The notes beneath the pieces are model-generated. The model was given only the letters and a program-made list of their open reading frames with translations, had not been told where the DNA came from and made no database searches. DNA of 64,000 bases from Marinobacter sp. SS21 (lineage in GTDB: Bacteria; Pseudomonadota; Gammaproteobacteria; Pseudomonadales; Oleiphilaceae), in NCBI RefSeq assembly GCF_028369065.1, contig NZ_JAQNDA010000012.1, positions 42,193-106,192 of the forward strand. The letters are read 5' to 3'. Below are positions 27,612-38,567 of the stretch, in pieces. The position numbers and the translations under genes were made by a program. The stretch's first letter is position 1. The number at the start of each line of letters is the position of its first letter.

Positions 27612-29642
27612 GTGAATACTTTCATCTACCCCGCCGTTTCGCTTATGAACCGGCTGCCCATGTTCTACAAGTTCAGTCTCATCAGCATCCTGTTCCTGCT
27701 GCCGATTGGTGGTTTGTCATATCTGGTGGTGAGCGAGCTTAATAAATCGGTCGGCACCCTGACCGAAGAGGTCGAGGGGCTGGAGCAGGTGAGAGAGGTG
27801 GATCGGCTGTTAAATGCCGCCTACCGTTATCGCGATCTCCGGGCACCCGGTAAGATGAAGAACAACCAGACACTGCTGGACCGCTCGGAGCAGGCGGCTA
27901 AGGTGGTGGAGGAGGTCTTCGAATCCTTGTTGGCCAAGACCGTGGCGTTTGATGAGGACGGTAGCTGGCGTCAGCAGATCGAAGAACTCCACGGCGACTG
28001 GAAAAAACTGCGCCGGGAGGACGGCTACCAGGGCAGTATCATGCCCCAGTTCACCTATTACCAGGAGTTCGTCCAGAAGGCCCGGGCTCTGATGACGGCC
28101 ACTCTGGAAATCTCCGGCCTGGGCCATGACAGCGCCCGAGAGAATTTGGCATTGCTCAAGCTTGTTGCAGAATCGTCCCAGGACACCCGCAGTGTGATGG
28201 GCAAGGCCCGGGCGTTTGGCATCTACGCCCTGAACGAGGGTCAGGTGGGGTTTGCGCTGAGTGATACCCTGAACGAAATCTTTGATGCGATGACCAATCG
28301 GCAGGCGTTGCTGGAGCCCAGTCTCAAGATGGCCGCCAGTGCCTCCAGCCAGTTTGCCCGCCGTGGCGGCGAGAGCATTGCTGCGGTGTCCGCGAGCCTG
28401 ATCCAGGCCCGCGAGGCGCTGGATATCAATGTGATCACCCCCATGCGGCTCGAAATGCCCTGGACGGATTTCAATCGGGTGATTGAGGACCAGTTCAACC
28501 ATCTCAACGACCTCCACGACATCACCTTTGACGTGGTCGAGCAAAATCTCAACGAACGCCTGGTTGCTGAGAAGGCTCAGCGAAGCCTGATCTTTGTGGT
28601 TCTGGTGGTGGTGTTATTGATTGTTGTTTACCTCTACGTCGGCTTCTTCGTCTCCGTACGCACCGCCATCGCCGGCTTCAGTCACGCCGCCCGTACGGTT
28701 GCCGCTGGCGACATGACGGTGAGAATCGACCTGGACAACCGGGACGAGCTGGGCCAGTTGACGACCGAGTTCAATAACATGACCTCCAAGATGGCGGATC
28801 TGATTCGTTCGGTGAGCGCAACAACCCAGGACGTGGACCGGCAGGCCAGTCGGGTTAATGACACCGCTACCATGAACAGCGAAGCCTCGGCCCGCCAGAT
28901 GGACGAGACCAACCAGATTACCGATGCCATGCAGCAGATGGTGGATGCGGTTCAGGAAGTGGCAGAGAGCGCGTTACGGGTGTCGGACAACGCCAATAAC
29001 GCTGAGCAGGACACCGAAACCGGTCGGCAGGTGGTTGCCGACACCGTGGGGACGATCAACCGGCTGGCTTCTGAAATTGACGATGCGGTAAAGGTGATCA
29101 ATCGCGTCAGCGAAGACAGCGACAGCATCAGCCAGGTGCTGGTGGAGATCAAAGCCATTGCCGAGCAAACCAACTTGCTGGCGCTGAATGCCGCCATCGA
29201 GGCCGCCCGTGCCGGCGAGCAGGGGCGGGGTTTTGCCGTAGTGGCGGACGAGGTGCGGTCGCTGTCCCAGCGCACCCACAAGTCGACCGAAGAAATCGAA
29301 GGCATGATATCCAGGCTCCAGAGCGGGGTGAAGGACGCCGTGTCGGCAATGACCAACAGCCACGAGGTGACCGAGACCACCGTCACCAAGTCCTCTCAGG
29401 TGACCGAGGCGCTGGACCGGATTGCCCATGGTATTTCCACCATTGTGGATATGAGTCACCAGATCGCTCAGGCTGCGGAAGAGCAGGCGGCGGTGGCGAA
29501 AAACGTCAATACCAACGTGGAAGAGATTGGTGAGCTGGGGCAACGCACCGCAGCCAACGCCGAGGAGACGCTTGGGGCATCCCGGGAAATGTCGGAGCTT
29601 ACGGCGTCACTCCAACGCCTGGTGGAAGCGTTCCGGGTCTGA
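27612..29642 (+). CDS. Methyl-accepting chemotaxis protein
   Basis: Transmembrane chemoreceptor, 676 aa from the GTG at 27612 (GGGGGA precedes it); an internal ATG at 27645 is an alternative. It has a TM helix at about residues 20-40 ([20 protein letters not shown]), a large helical periplasmic sensor to about 315, a second TM ([20 protein letters not shown]), a HAMP domain with [20 protein letters not shown], and a methyl-accepting signalling domain. The hairpin tip [20 protein letters not shown] and [18 protein letters not shown] are canonical. There is no C-terminal CheR-binding pentapeptide. The ligand is unknown and no che genes are nearby. Confidence 0.92.
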   Translation: MNTFIYPAVSLMNRLPMFYKFSLISILFLLPIGGLSYLVVSELNKSVGTLTEEVEGLEQVREVDRLLNAAYRYRDLRAPGKMKNNQTLLDRSEQAAKVVEEVFESLLAKTVAFDEDGSWRQQIEELHGDWKKLRREDGYQGSIMPQFTYYQEFVQKARALMTATLEISGLGHDSARENLALLKLVAESSQDTRSVMGKARAFGIYALNEGQVGFALSDTLNEIFDAMTNRQALLEPSLKMAASASSQFARRGGESIAAVSASLIQAREALDINVITPMRLEMPWTDFNRVIEDQFNHLNDLHDITFDVVEQNLNERLVAEKAQRSLIFVVLVVVLLIVVYLYVGFFVSVRTAIAGFSHAARTVAAGDMTVRIDLDNRDELGQLTTEFNNMTSKMADLIRSVSATTQDVDRQASRVNDTATMNSEASARQMDETNQITDAMQQMVDAVQEVAESALRVSDNANNAEQDTETGRQVVADTVGTINRLASEIDDAVKVINRVSEDSDSISQVLVEIKAIAEQTNLLALNAAIEAARAGEQGRGFAVVADEVRSLSQRTHKSTEEIEGMISRLQSGVKDAVSAMTNSHEVTETTVTKSSQVTEALDRIAHGISTIVDMSHQIAQAAEEQAAVAKNVNTNVEEIGELGQRTAANAEETLGASREMSELTASLQRLVEAFRV

Positions 29643-29653
29643 GCGGGCCCGGG

Positions 29654-30220
29654 TTAGTGCCCGGGCAGTTTTGCTTTTTGTTGGTCCCAAAGCACTTCCT
29701 GGGCACCCTCTCGTCGAGCCAGCACCCGGGCCAGCACGAAAAGCAGGTCCGAGAGGCGATTCAGGTACTGGCGTCCAAAGGCATTGATGTTTTCCTCATT
29801 GGCCAGTGCAACCACCACTCGTTCGGCGCGCCGGCTCACCGCCCTAGCCAGATGACACTGAGCCGCCGGCATGGACCCTCCGGGCAGGATGAAATTCTTC
29901 AGGTAGGGGAGGCCGGCGTTGAGTTCATCGAGCCGGGTTTCCAGCCACTGGACATGGTCGGCGCCGATCAGCGCGCTGTCGGGAATGGCAAACTCGCCAC
30001 CCAGGTCAAACAGGTGATGCTGGATCCGCTGCAGCATCGGGGTCACGGCGTCGTCGCCGGTCAGACATTCGATTAACACACCAAGGTGGCTGTTTACTTC
30101 GTCAACCGTGCCGAGCGCTTCTACTCGCAACGAGTTTTTGCCAACCCGGCTGCCATCGGCCAGGCCGGTGCTGCCATCATCGCCGGTACGGGTATAGATC
30201 TTTGACAGTCGGTTGCCCAT
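29654..30220 (-). CDS. Cob(I)yrinic acid a,c-diamide adenosyltransferase (PduO type)
   Basis: Transfers adenosine from ATP to cob(I)alamin to make coenzyme B12. The 188-aa protein shows the PduO-type ATP-binding N-terminus KIYTRTGDDGSTGLADGSRV (about residues 6-25), ALGTVDEVNSHLG, FILPGGSMPAAQCHLARAVS and RRAERVVVAL, with RLSDLLFVLAR near the C-terminus. All the Arg/Asp residues expected for ATP and corrin contact are there. It is downstream of the panE-like gene with a 27-nt gap and may be co-transcribed with valS; no B12 riboswitch is visible. Confidence 0.92.
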   Translation of the reverse strand: MGNRLSKIYTRTGDDGSTGLADGSRVGKNSLRVEALGTVDEVNSHLGVLIECLTGDDAVTPMLQRIQHHLFDLGGEFAIPDSALIGADHVQWLETRLDELNAGLPYLKNFILPGGSMPAAQCHLARAVSRRAERVVVALANEENINAFGRQYLNRLSDLLFVLARVLARREGAQEVLWDQQKAKLPGH

Positions 30221-30247
30221 AGCGTGTTCCTATTCGGTGGTGGGGAA

Positions 30248-31201
30248 TCAGCGTTGCCGATAATCATTGGACAGCATTTTCACGCTGTCGGTCAGCATGC
30301 GGTTAACGGGCATTTCCAGCCCGAGTTCGCCGCCGCGGCGGGCGACGTAACCGTTGATGTAGTCAATCTCGGTCAACTGTCCATTGAGCACATCGCTGCG
30401 CATGGAGGAGGTGTTATTGGCGGTCGCTCTGGCTACGGATTCAATGCTCGCTCTCAGCTCGGTGGCAGGCGGCGCATCCAGGCCTTCCGCTACCATCAGC
30501 TGATGAAGCTCCTCACACAGCGGATCAATGCACTGGCCATACAGCGGATGATTCAGAATCTCGCCGTTGGGGCAATCCAGCAGTGCGGTGAATGGATTGA
30601 TACCGGCATTGATCACCAGCTTCTGCCATAACCGGGACTGGATATCGGCTTCGGCACTGACCGTGAGTCGGCTCTGGGACAGTTGCTGTATAACCTCCTG
30701 CAGACAGGCGTTGCCCAGCGGGGTCAAAGCGCCAATCCAGGTGTGGCCAATGCCCGCATGCACGGTCGTGTCCGGGGATGGCCGATTGGCAGCCTCCGTG
30801 GTGCTGGCGGCTAAAATTGGCCGGTGAGGCCAGCGCTGGGCCACCTCCTGCTGGCTGCCCAGACCATTCTGGAACAATACGATGGGAATGGAGGGGTGCA
30901 GACCGGCCAACTGCTCGTGCAGTGCCGTCAAGGTTGCTGGCGCCTTGGTGGTGACCAGCAGCAGCCGGACATCCACCACATCCGCTGGGTCGCAATACGT
31001 GATGGTGACGGCGCGACGCTTTCCTTCCATGGGCTGGAAGTAGAACGGGCAATCCGAGGCTACGCTGTCGCTGCGGCGGAGAAATCGGGCGGTGCCCATG
31101 GGCAGCGACGCTGCCCACAAGCGGCCCATGGCACCGGCCCCAAGAATCAGGATCTTGCCGTCGCGAATGCCGACAAGGTTGGGGTTGCGCGGTGCCCTCA
31201 T
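30248..31201 (-). CDS. Ketopantoate reductase (ApbA/PanE) family protein
   Basis: A 317-aa NADP(H)-dependent reductase of the 2-dehydropantoate 2-reductase family. The N-terminal Rossmann motif is GKILILGAGAMGRLWAASLP (about residues 15-34); VLFQNGLGSQQEVAQRWP and the catalytic-Lys segment LWQKLVINAGINPFTALLDC follow, then VLNGQLTEIDYINGYVARRG near the C-terminus. It could act in pantothenate synthesis, but the genome may hold several paralogues, so no symbol is given. The start lies 3 nt from the valS stop. Confidence 0.87.
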   Translation of the reverse strand: MRAPRNPNLVGIRDGKILILGAGAMGRLWAASLPMGTARFLRRSDSVASDCPFYFQPMEGKRRAVTITYCDPADVVDVRLLLVTTKAPATLTALHEQLAGLHPSIPIVLFQNGLGSQQEVAQRWPHRPILAASTTEAANRPSPDTTVHAGIGHTWIGALTPLGNACLQEVIQQLSQSRLTVSAEADIQSRLWQKLVINAGINPFTALLDCPNGEILNHPLYGQCIDPLCEELHQLMVAEGLDAPPATELRASIESVARATANNTSSMRSDVLNGQLTEIDYINGYVARRGGELGLEMPVNRMLTDSVKMLSNDYRQR

Positions 31202-31204
31202 GGT

Positions 31205-34057
31205 CTACATGGCCTCGATGGCTTGCCGTTGTTCACTGAGCCGGCTCTGGCTACCCTGGGCCTCGCGGAGTTTTTCCTTCTCCTTTTCCACCACGTCGGC
31301 CGGAGCCTTGGCGGTGAACTTTTCATTGCCGAGCTTGCCTTGCAAGCGGCCGATTTCCTTGGTCAGACGGTCCAGCTCCTTGTCCAGACGCGCCAGTTCG
31401 GCGGTCTTGTCGATCAGGCCGGCCATGGGCACCAGCACCTCCATCTCGCCCACCAGCTGGGTGGCGGACATGGGCGCCTCGCCGCCGTCGAACCATTCCA
31501 GGCTGTCCAGCTTGGCCAGGGAGATCAGGAACTGGCGGTTCTCGTCCATCCGCCGTTGGTCGTCGGTGTGGTCGCCACGCAGTAGCACCGGAATCCGTTT
31601 GGCGGGGGAGATGTTCATTTCGCCGCGGATGTTGCGTACCGCCACGATCACGCCCTTGAGCCATTCGATGTCTGCTGCCACCGCCTTGTCTAGCTGGCTG
31701 CTGGCAGCCTGCGGGTAGGGTTGCAGCATGATACTGTCACCTTGTTTGCCTGCCAGCGGAGCGATGCGTTGCCAGATTTCCTCGGTGATGAACGGCATGA
31801 TCGGGTGCGCCAGGCGCAGTACCGCCTCAAGCACGCGAACCAGCGTACGGCGGGTGCCGCGTTTGGCTTCGGCACTTGCCGACTCGTCGTTCAGCGCCGG
31901 CTTGGACAGTTCCAGGTACCAGTCGCAGTACTCGTTCCAGATGAATTCATACAGGGCGTGAGAGGCCAGGTCGAAGCGGTACTGCTCCAGGTGGCGGGTG
32001 ACTTCCTGCTCGCAGTGTTGCAGCTCGCCGATGATCCAGCGATCGGCCAGAGACAGTTCCACGGCCTCGTTGTCGATGCCGCAGTCCTCGCCCTCGGTAT
32101 TCATCAGTACGTAGCGGGCGGCGTTCCACAGCTTGTTGCAGAAGTTGCGGTAGCCTTCCAGGCGCTTCATGTCCCAGTTGATGTCACGGCCAGTGGTGGC
32201 CATCGCCGCCAGGGTGAAACGCAGCGCATCGGTACCGTGGGCGGCTATGCCTTCCGGGAATTCCTTCTGGGTGCGCTTGCCGATCTTTTCGGCCAGCTGC
32301 GGTTGCATCATGTTGCCGGTGCGCTTCGCCAGCAGTTCCTCAAGTTCGATGCCGTCGATCATGTCCAGCGGGTCCAGTACGTTGCCCTTGGACTTGGACA
32401 TCTTCTGGCCGTGCTCGTCGCGGATCAGGCCGGTGACGTACACGGTCTTGAACGGAACCTGGGGGGTGCCGTCCTCGTTCTTGGTCAAATGCATGGTCAT
32501 CATGATCATCCGGGCGACCCAGAAGAAAATGATGTCAAAACCGGTCACCAGCACGTCGGTCGGGTGGAAAGTCTGCAGGCGCTCGGTGTTTTCCGGCCAG
32601 CCCAGGGTGCCGAAGGTCCACAGGGCTGAGGAGAACCAGGTGTCCAGCACATCCTCGTCCTGGCTCAGTTCCAGGTCGGCGGCCAGACCGTACTTCTCGC
32701 GCACGCCGGCTTCGTCCCGGCCCACGTAGATGTTGCCCTCGGCGTCGTACCAGGCCGGAATGCGGTGGCCCCACCAAAGCTGACGGGAGATACACCAGTC
32801 CTGGATGTCCCGCATCCAGGAAAAATACATGTTCTCGTATTGCTTGGGCACGAACTGGATGCGGCCGTCTTCCACCGCTTCAATGGCCGGCTTGGCCAGG
32901 GTCTTGGCGTCGGCGAACCACTGATCGGTCAGCATCGGTTCGATGATCAGGCCGGAGCGGTCGCCCCGGGGAACGCTGAGCACGTGGTCTTCCACCTGTT
33001 CCAGCAGGCCAGCGGCTTCCAGATCGGCGACGATCAGTTTGCGGGCTTGCTCGCGGGTCTTGCCGGCGTAGGCGGCGGGCAGGGTGCCGTCGATGTCGCC
33101 GTTGGCGCTGCCGTCGGAGTTGAACACTTCGGCGATCTCGCGGATGTTGGCATCCTGGGTCATGACGTTGATCATCGGCAGCTGATTGCGCTTGCCAACG
33201 GCGTAGTCATTGAAGTCGTGGGCAGGCGTGATCTTAACGCAGCCGCTGCCTTTTTCCGGATCGGCGTGGTGGTCGGCAACGATGGGGATCTCCCGGTCCA
33301 CCAATGGCAGCAGGATCTTCTGGCCGATCAGGTGCTGGTAGCGCTCGTCGTCCGGGTGAACGGCCACGGCGGTATCGCCCAGCATGGTTTCCGGACGGGT
33401 AGTGGCCACCACCAGATAGTCCTTGCCGTCTTTGGTGCTGGCGCCGCCCGCCAGCGGGTAACGCAGGTGCCAGAAGTGGCCCTTCTCTTCCTTGTTCTCC
33501 ACTTCCAGATCGGAAATGGCGGTATGCAGTTTCGGGTCCCAGTTGACCAGTCGCTTGCCTCGGTAAATCAGCCCTTCGTCATACAGCCGGATGAACACTT
33601 CCTGCACGGCGCGGTAAAAACCGTCGTCCATGGTGAAGCGTTCGTGGTCCCAGTCCACGGAGTTGCCCAAGCGGCGCATCTGGCGGGTGATGGTGCCACC
33701 GGAGTGGTCCTTCCAGTCCCAGATGCGTTTGATGAATTCTTCTCGACCCAGGTCATGGCGGGTCTTCTCTTCCTCTACGGCCAGCTTGCGCTCCACCACC
33801 ATCTGGGTGGCGATGCCGGCATGGTCTGTGCCTACCTGCCAAAGAGTGTTGTTGCCCTGCATGCGTTTGTAGCGGGTGAGCGTATCCATAATGGTGTGCT
33901 GGAACGCGTGGCCCATATGCAGACTGCCGGTGACGTTGGGCGGGGGAATCATGATGGTGTAGCTCTCACCCTCACCGGAGGGGCGGAAGTAACCTTTGGA
34001 TTCCCAGTTTTCGTACCACTGGCGCTCGATGTTTTCTGGCTGGTAGGTTTTTTCCAT
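31205..34057 (-). CDS. valS: Valine--tRNA ligase
   Basis: Class I synthetase, 950 aa. The HIGH-type motif is HMGH in [17 protein letters not shown] (about residues 38-54) and the KMSKS loop is [18 protein letters not shown] (about 552-569). The editing (CP1) domain contains [21 protein letters not shown], whose Thr and Asp residues hydrolyse misacylated Thr-tRNA. The C-terminal 65 residues ([18 protein letters not shown]) form the tRNA-binding coiled coil typical of ValS. Upstream on the same strand are holC and pepA, an order conserved in many Gammaproteobacteria. Confidence 0.98.
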   Translation of the reverse strand: MEKTYQPENIERQWYENWESKGYFRPSGEGESYTIMIPPPNVTGSLHMGHAFQHTIMDTLTRYKRMQGNNTLWQVGTDHAGIATQMVVERKLAVEEEKTRHDLGREEFIKRIWDWKDHSGGTITRQMRRLGNSVDWDHERFTMDDGFYRAVQEVFIRLYDEGLIYRGKRLVNWDPKLHTAISDLEVENKEEKGHFWHLRYPLAGGASTKDGKDYLVVATTRPETMLGDTAVAVHPDDERYQHLIGQKILLPLVDREIPIVADHHADPEKGSGCVKITPAHDFNDYAVGKRNQLPMINVMTQDANIREIAEVFNSDGSANGDIDGTLPAAYAGKTREQARKLIVADLEAAGLLEQVEDHVLSVPRGDRSGLIIEPMLTDQWFADAKTLAKPAIEAVEDGRIQFVPKQYENMYFSWMRDIQDWCISRQLWWGHRIPAWYDAEGNIYVGRDEAGVREKYGLAADLELSQDEDVLDTWFSSALWTFGTLGWPENTERLQTFHPTDVLVTGFDIIFFWVARMIMMTMHLTKNEDGTPQVPFKTVYVTGLIRDEHGQKMSKSKGNVLDPLDMIDGIELEELLAKRTGNMMQPQLAEKIGKRTQKEFPEGIAAHGTDALRFTLAAMATTGRDINWDMKRLEGYRNFCNKLWNAARYVLMNTEGEDCGIDNEAVELSLADRWIIGELQHCEQEVTRHLEQYRFDLASHALYEFIWNEYCDWYLELSKPALNDESASAEAKRGTRRTLVRVLEAVLRLAHPIMPFITEEIWQRIAPLAGKQGDSIMLQPYPQAASSQLDKAVAADIEWLKGVIVAVRNIRGEMNISPAKRIPVLLRGDHTDDQRRMDENRQFLISLAKLDSLEWFDGGEAPMSATQLVGEMEVLVPMAGLIDKTAELARLDKELDRLTKEIGRLQGKLGNEKFTAKAPADVVEKEKEKLREAQGSQSRLSEQRQAIEAM

Positions 34058-34175
34058 GGGTTTTGCTGGTGACCGGGTTGGTTAATGGAATGCAGGTGCT
34101 CCTCAAGAGCCGCAATTATACATGGTCGTCGGTGGCGCGGCGAACCCTGGCTGGTCAACCGGCAAGGTGCAGAGA

Positions 34176-34655
34176 CTACCGTTTCCGGAAATCGTGTACC
34201 CGTGGTTCGATGCCCAGCGCCCGAAGCTGTTTGTAATGAGTTCTGGCCTGGTTAAGCACGCCCGGATGGTTGTGGGCTACCAATGCCAGTCGGTTGAAGC
34301 GCTCGGCATTGGTGGGCAGGGTGGCGGACAGTATCACCACCGTGTCCCAGTCTTCGGGCACCGGCGGGCAAAGCAGGATGCCAACGGGCTCGGTGCAGGC
34401 GGTGGCGGAATCGGAAATCACCCGGTGGGGGATGAAGGCCTCGGGACTGAACTGCCACAGCAGATCGTCCAGTTCCCGAGCCTGCTCCGGGCTGTCGCAG
34501 AGAATGCAGACCCGATCGCCCTGCTGCCAGGCCTTGTCCACCAGGCGCACGGCGTGGAGATTGCGGGCGGCGGGGGTGTTCTGGGCCAGGATGTGGAACC
34601 AGTAGGACTGGTTCCGGTGATCCTGGTCAATGCTGCCGGGGTTACTTGCTGGCAT
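34176..34655 (-). CDS. holC: DNA polymerase III chi subunit
   Basis: A 159-aa HolC-like protein, which links the clamp loader to single-strand-binding protein. Conserved features are FHILAQNTPAARNLHAVRLVDKAW (start of the fold), DRVCILCDSPEQARELDDLLW, FIPHRVISD and the C-terminal RTHYKQLRALGIEPRVHDFR. It overlaps the 3' end of pepA by 14 nt and precedes valS, the classic pepA-holC-valS arrangement. The 5' start could be 1-2 codons different. Confidence 0.92.
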   Translation of the reverse strand: MPASNPGSIDQDHRNQSYWFHILAQNTPAARNLHAVRLVDKAWQQGDRVCILCDSPEQARELDDLLWQFSPEAFIPHRVISDSATACTEPVGILLCPPVPEDWDTVVILSATLPTNAERFNRLALVAHNHPGVLNQARTHYKQLRALGIEPRVHDFRKR

Positions 34656-36135
34656 GGGACATCAGGTAGTCAATCAGCAGTGGAACCGGGCGGCCCGAGG
34701 AGCCCTTGGCCTTGCCGGAATGCCAGGCGGTACCGGCAATGTCCAGGTGAGCCCAGCGGTATTCCTTGGTGAAGCGGGACAGGAAGCACGCCGCGGTAAT
34801 GGTGCCTGCGGGGCGACCGCCGATGTTTTGCATGTCGGCAAAGTTGCTGTCGAGCTGGGACTGGTATTCGTCCCACAGCGGCAGGCGCCATGCCCGGTCG
34901 CAGGCGCGTTCGCCGCTGGCCAACAGTTCGTTGGCCAGGTCGTCGTCGTTGCTGAGCAGGCCGGTGGCGTGATTGCCCAGTGCGATGATGCAGGCGCCGG
35001 TCAGGGTGGCCAGGTCGATGACCACTGCCGGATCGAAGCGTTTGACGTAGGTGAGGGCGTCGCACAGGACCAGCCGGCCCTCAGCGTCGGTGTTGAGGAT
35101 TTCGACGGTCTGCCCGGACATGGAGGTGACAATGTCGCCGGGGCGGGCCGCACCGCCATCCGGCATGTTCTCGGCTGCGGCGATTACGCCCACCACGTTG
35201 ATCTTGGGCTTGGTCTCCGCCAATACCTGCATGGCGCCGAAGACCGAGGCGGAGCCGCCCATGTCGTATTTCATTTCATCCATGCCTTCGCCGGGTTTCA
35301 GGCTGATGCCGCCGGTGTCGAAGGTGATGCCTTTGCCCACCAGAACATGGGGCTTGTCCTTCGCGTTACCACCACGGTACTCCATGATGATCAGGCGGGC
35401 GGGCTGGGTGCTGCCGGCGGCAACGGCAAGCAGGGTGTTCATGCCCAGCTTCTTCATCTGTTTCTCGTCAAGAATTTCGGTCTTGATGAGCTCGTGTTCC
35501 TGAGCCAGCTGTTCGGCCTGCTCGGCCAGCCAGCTCGGATGGCAGACGTTGGGCGGTGTGTTGCCCAGGTCGCGGGTGAAATTCATACCGCGCCCGGTCG
35601 CCAGGCCCAGCTCAAAGGCGCTTTTCAGCGGCTTGCTGGCGCCGGATGCGGCCACCGTCACCTTTCTGAGTTTGCGTACCGGAGGCTTGCCGCTTTTGTA
35701 GGCGTTGAAGGTGTATAGCTGGTCTTCCAGGGTGCGGCCGATCAGGTTGAGTCGGGCCGCTTCGGACTGGGCCTGTTCGTCGCCCGTGGTCGGAGTGTCG
35801 GCGAGGGCAATCATCACGTGACCGGCCGCGCCGTCCTTGAACTGGCCCACTGCGGCGATCAGCGCCTTGCGGAAGTTGGTCGGCGTGCGCTCCTTGTCGG
35901 CACCGGTGCCCACCGCCAAGACCCGTGGCCAGGGCTGGCCCGCAACCGGAACCAGCAGGCAGCTGCCGTTCTTGCCGGTGATGTCGCCACTCTCGTTCAG
36001 CTGACGCAGCAGCCCGCCCAGCGCCGCATCCACCGCCAGGGTGGATGCGGGCCAGTCGCCATTTTCGGGGACTGCGACCACGATGCAATCGGCTTTTTGG
36101 CTGGCAATGGCTTTACTGCTCAGGGTGAAATTCAT
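34642..36135 (-). CDS. pepA: Leucyl aminopeptidase (cytosol aminopeptidase, M17)
   Basis: A 497-aa M17 metallopeptidase. The metal-binding segments are VGKGITFDTGGISLKPGEGM (about residues 268-287, Lys and Asp ligands), KYDMGGSASVFGAM and the signature NTDAEGRLVLCDAL (about 350-363). The C-terminal domain ends with YRWAHLDIAGTAWHSGKAKG. In E. coli PepA also binds DNA (XerC recombination, carAB control). Upstream gene-free sequence separates it from the divergent lptF. Confidence 0.97.
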   Translation of the reverse strand: MNFTLSSKAIASQKADCIVVAVPENGDWPASTLAVDAALGGLLRQLNESGDITGKNGSCLLVPVAGQPWPRVLAVGTGADKERTPTNFRKALIAAVGQFKDGAAGHVMIALADTPTTGDEQAQSEAARLNLIGRTLEDQLYTFNAYKSGKPPVRKLRKVTVAASGASKPLKSAFELGLATGRGMNFTRDLGNTPPNVCHPSWLAEQAEQLAQEHELIKTEILDEKQMKKLGMNTLLAVAAGSTQPARLIIMEYRGGNAKDKPHVLVGKGITFDTGGISLKPGEGMDEMKYDMGGSASVFGAMQVLAETKPKINVVGVIAAAENMPDGGAARPGDIVTSMSGQTVEILNTDAEGRLVLCDALTYVKRFDPAVVIDLATLTGACIIALGNHATGLLSNDDDLANELLASGERACDRAWRLPLWDEYQSQLDSNFADMQNIGGRPAGTITAACFLSRFTKEYRWAHLDIAGTAWHSGKAKGSSGRPVPLLIDYLMSHASK

Positions 36136-36363
36136 GGCAACTCCCGAATCTGGTTGTTTGGTTGGCCCCGGCGAGCGGCGGGCACGATGACTTTCAGGGA
36201 CCTAAGCATTGGGGCTAAGGTGAAAATTATCAAGCGCTTCCTCACGGGACGCCTCTGGCTCAATGGTGCAGGCTGGTCTGTCATTCCCCGGTCAGGTTAC
36301 TTAGAATACCCCACAATTTGATTGTTGCACCCAACATCCAACCTGCTACCTGAAGAGACTGCT

Positions 36364-37467
36364 TTGAGCATAGTTTTCCGTTACCTGACGCGACAAGTCA
36401 TGATCAGCATGTTGGCGGTGTCCGGCGTTTTGCTGCTGGTATTCATGAGCGGTCGTTTTATCAAGTATCTGGCGGACGCCGCTGCCGGGGAGCTGGCGGG
36501 CGATGTGCTGTTCCAGATCATGGCGTACCGTTTTCCGGGCTTTTTGGAGCTGATCCTGCCGCTGGGGTTCTTCATCGGGGTTCTGCTGGCCTACGGGCGT
36601 ATGTACCTGGAGAGCGAGATGACCGTGCTCTTTGCCTGCGGGGTCAGTGACCGCCAGATCATCGCCCAGACCCTGATCGGCAGCCTGATTGTGATGCTGG
36701 TTGTCGGGAGCATGAGTCTGTACCTGTCGCCTTGGGGCATGAAACAGGTGGAGCAGATTTTTAACGATCAGCGCAAGGCCACCGAATTTGAAATGCTGGC
36801 GCCCGGCCGCTTCCAGGACCTGTCATCGGGCGGGCGGGTGACCTACACCGAGGCGCTCAGCGACGACAAGCGCGAACTGCAGGGCGTTTTCATTGCCGAG
36901 TATTCCCGTGGTGAGCCGGGCCTGACGATCATTACCGCCGATGTCGGTTCCCAATTCCTCGACAGCGAGACCGGCAGCCGGTTCCTGATTCTCGAAGGCG
37001 GTTCCCGCTACCAGGGCATGCCCGGCAAGCTGGATTATCAGGTGACCACCTTTGATGCCTACGGCCTGAAGGTTCAGGCCGGCAGTGCGCGGGATCGGCA
37101 GCTGGATGAGGCCATCAGCACCCTGGACCTGATCGGCTCGGACGACCCGGAGCACCGGGCGATGCTGCACTGGCGGTTTTCGTTGCCGCTAATTGTGCCC
37201 ATCGTGACCCTGCTGGCGGTGCGTCTGAGCCGGGTCAACCCGCGCCAGGGCCGCTTCTTCCACCTGCTGCCGGCCATGTTGGTGTACATCGTTTACCTGG
37301 GGCTGCTGATCGTGGCCCGGGATGCGGTTGAGGGCGGCAAAGTGCCTGAGTGGATCGGCATGATGTGGGTGCATGCGCTGTTCCTGGTGCTGGCCCTGTG
37401 GCTGCAGTTCGGGCCGCCGTGGTGGCACCGCCGACGATTGATCCGGGAGGGCCAGCGCCGTGCGTAA
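36364..37467 (+). CDS. lptF: LPS export ABC transporter permease LptF
   Basis: Inner membrane permease of the LptB2FG extractor that moves lipopolysaccharide toward the outer membrane. 367 aa from the TTG at 36364 (SIVFRYLTRQVM), which fits the family N-terminus and has GAAGAG upstream; a TTG 42 nt earlier is less likely. Three N-terminal helices (about 15-35, 60-80, 100-125), a periplasmic beta-jellyroll domain (about 140-265) and three C-terminal helices. LILPLGFFIGVLLAYGRMY and MTVLFACGVSDRQII are coupling-helix motifs. It overlaps lptG by 8 nt. Confidence 0.95.
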   Translation: MSIVFRYLTRQVMISMLAVSGVLLLVFMSGRFIKYLADAAAGELAGDVLFQIMAYRFPGFLELILPLGFFIGVLLAYGRMYLESEMTVLFACGVSDRQIIAQTLIGSLIVMLVVGSMSLYLSPWGMKQVEQIFNDQRKATEFEMLAPGRFQDLSSGGRVTYTEALSDDKRELQGVFIAEYSRGEPGLTIITADVGSQFLDSETGSRFLILEGGSRYQGMPGKLDYQVTTFDAYGLKVQAGSARDRQLDEAISTLDLIGSDDPEHRAMLHWRFSLPLIVPIVTLLAVRLSRVNPRQGRFFHLLPAMLVYIVYLGLLIVARDAVEGGKVPEWIGMMWVHALFLVLALWLQFGPPWWHRRRLIREGQRRA

Positions 37468-38521
37468 GCTCGACAATTATGTAATGCGTACCGTCGGTGG
37501 CGCCACTCTGCTGGTCATGGTGGTGGTGCTGTCGCTGGACCTGATTTTTGCCTTTATCGCCGAGCTGGATGATGCCAAGGCGGAGTATCAGACCCTACAG
37601 GCGCTGCTGTACGTACTGATGACCGTGCCGCGACGAATCTACGATTATCTGCCGCTGGGGGCTTTCATGGGCTGCCTGGTGGGGCTGGGCGCCATGGCCA
37701 GTTCCTCCGAGCTGACGGTCATTCGCGCCGCCGGGGTGTCCATCCGCCGCATCGTCTGGTCGGCGATGAAGCCAACCCTGGTGGTGGTCATCATCGGTTT
37801 GATGATCGGAGAGTACGTGGCACCGCCATTGGAGCGTACGGCCCAAAGCCAGAAGGCGGTTGCCCAGGGCGCCAGCCACAACATCGCGTCGTCGGGGGGG
37901 ATCTGGCATCGGGAGGGGGACACCTTCATCCACCTCAATGCAGTGGAGCCGAATGGAGTGCTGCACGGGGTGTCACTGTTCGAGTTTTCGGACCGCCGCG
38001 CCATGGAAAAGGCCACGTTTGCCGCCCGGGCCATCTACCAGGGCGATCACTGGTTGCTGCAGAACGTACGTACCACTCATTTCGGCGATGTCGCCACCGA
38101 GCGCGAGGCAAGGCGCCAGGTTCGCTGGGACACCGGTTTGTCACCGCAGGTACTGAGCGTGCTGATCGTGAAGCCGGAAAACCTCTCGGTTACCGGGCTC
38201 TTTACCTACGCGTCGTACCTGGACGAACAGGAGTTGAACGCGGCCAATTACTGGCTGGCGTTCTGGAAGAAAGTGCTGATGCCGGTGGGCACGGCGGTGA
38301 TGGTACTGGTGGCGATTTCCTTCATTTTTGGTCCGCTGCGTTCGGTGACCATGGGCTTTCGGGTCTTTGCCGGGCTGATAGTGGGGCTACTGTTCAAATA
38401 CATGCAGGACTTGCTGGGGCCGATGAGTCTGGTCTTCGGTTTCAATCCGGTGATCGCCGTCCTGGTGCCCATCGCCATTAGCGCGGTGGTGGGGGCGCTG
38501 CTGATGCGGCGGGCAGGTTAG
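37460..38521 (+). CDS. lptG: LPS export ABC transporter permease LptG
   Basis: Partner permease of LptF, 353 aa, starting with GTG inside the last codons of lptF (8-nt overlap, hence coupled synthesis). Motifs: MRKLDNYVMRTVGGATLLVM, the coupling segment LGAMASSSELTVIRAAGVSI (about 75-94) and the C-terminal FRVFAGLIVGLLFKYMQDLL. Same topology as LptF, with a central periplasmic domain. A GC-rich hairpin follows at 38533. Confidence 0.96.
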   Translation: MRKLDNYVMRTVGGATLLVMVVVLSLDLIFAFIAELDDAKAEYQTLQALLYVLMTVPRRIYDYLPLGAFMGCLVGLGAMASSSELTVIRAAGVSIRRIVWSAMKPTLVVVIIGLMIGEYVAPPLERTAQSQKAVAQGASHNIASSGGIWHREGDTFIHLNAVEPNGVLHGVSLFEFSDRRAMEKATFAARAIYQGDHWLLQNVRTTHFGDVATEREARRQVRWDTGLSPQVLSVLIVKPENLSVTGLFTYASYLDEQELNAANYWLAFWKKVLMPVGTAVMVLVAISFIFGPLRSVTMGFRVFAGLIVGLLFKYMQDLLGPMSLVFGFNPVIAVLVPIAISAVVGALLMRRAG

Positions 38522-38532
38522 GGAGGCTCTGA

Positions 38533-38548
38533 GCGCCCCGGGGGGCGC
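38533..38548. terminator. GC hairpin between convergent lptG and RDD genes
   Basis: GCGCCCC-GG-GGGGCGC lies 11 nt past the lptG stop and 19 nt before the end of the opposing gene. The stem has seven GC pairs but a two-base nominal loop and no T-run, so it would open by a pair or two and termination is uncertain. Confidence 0.35.
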
Positions 38549-38567
38549 AATGGCGATTCAGGAAGCC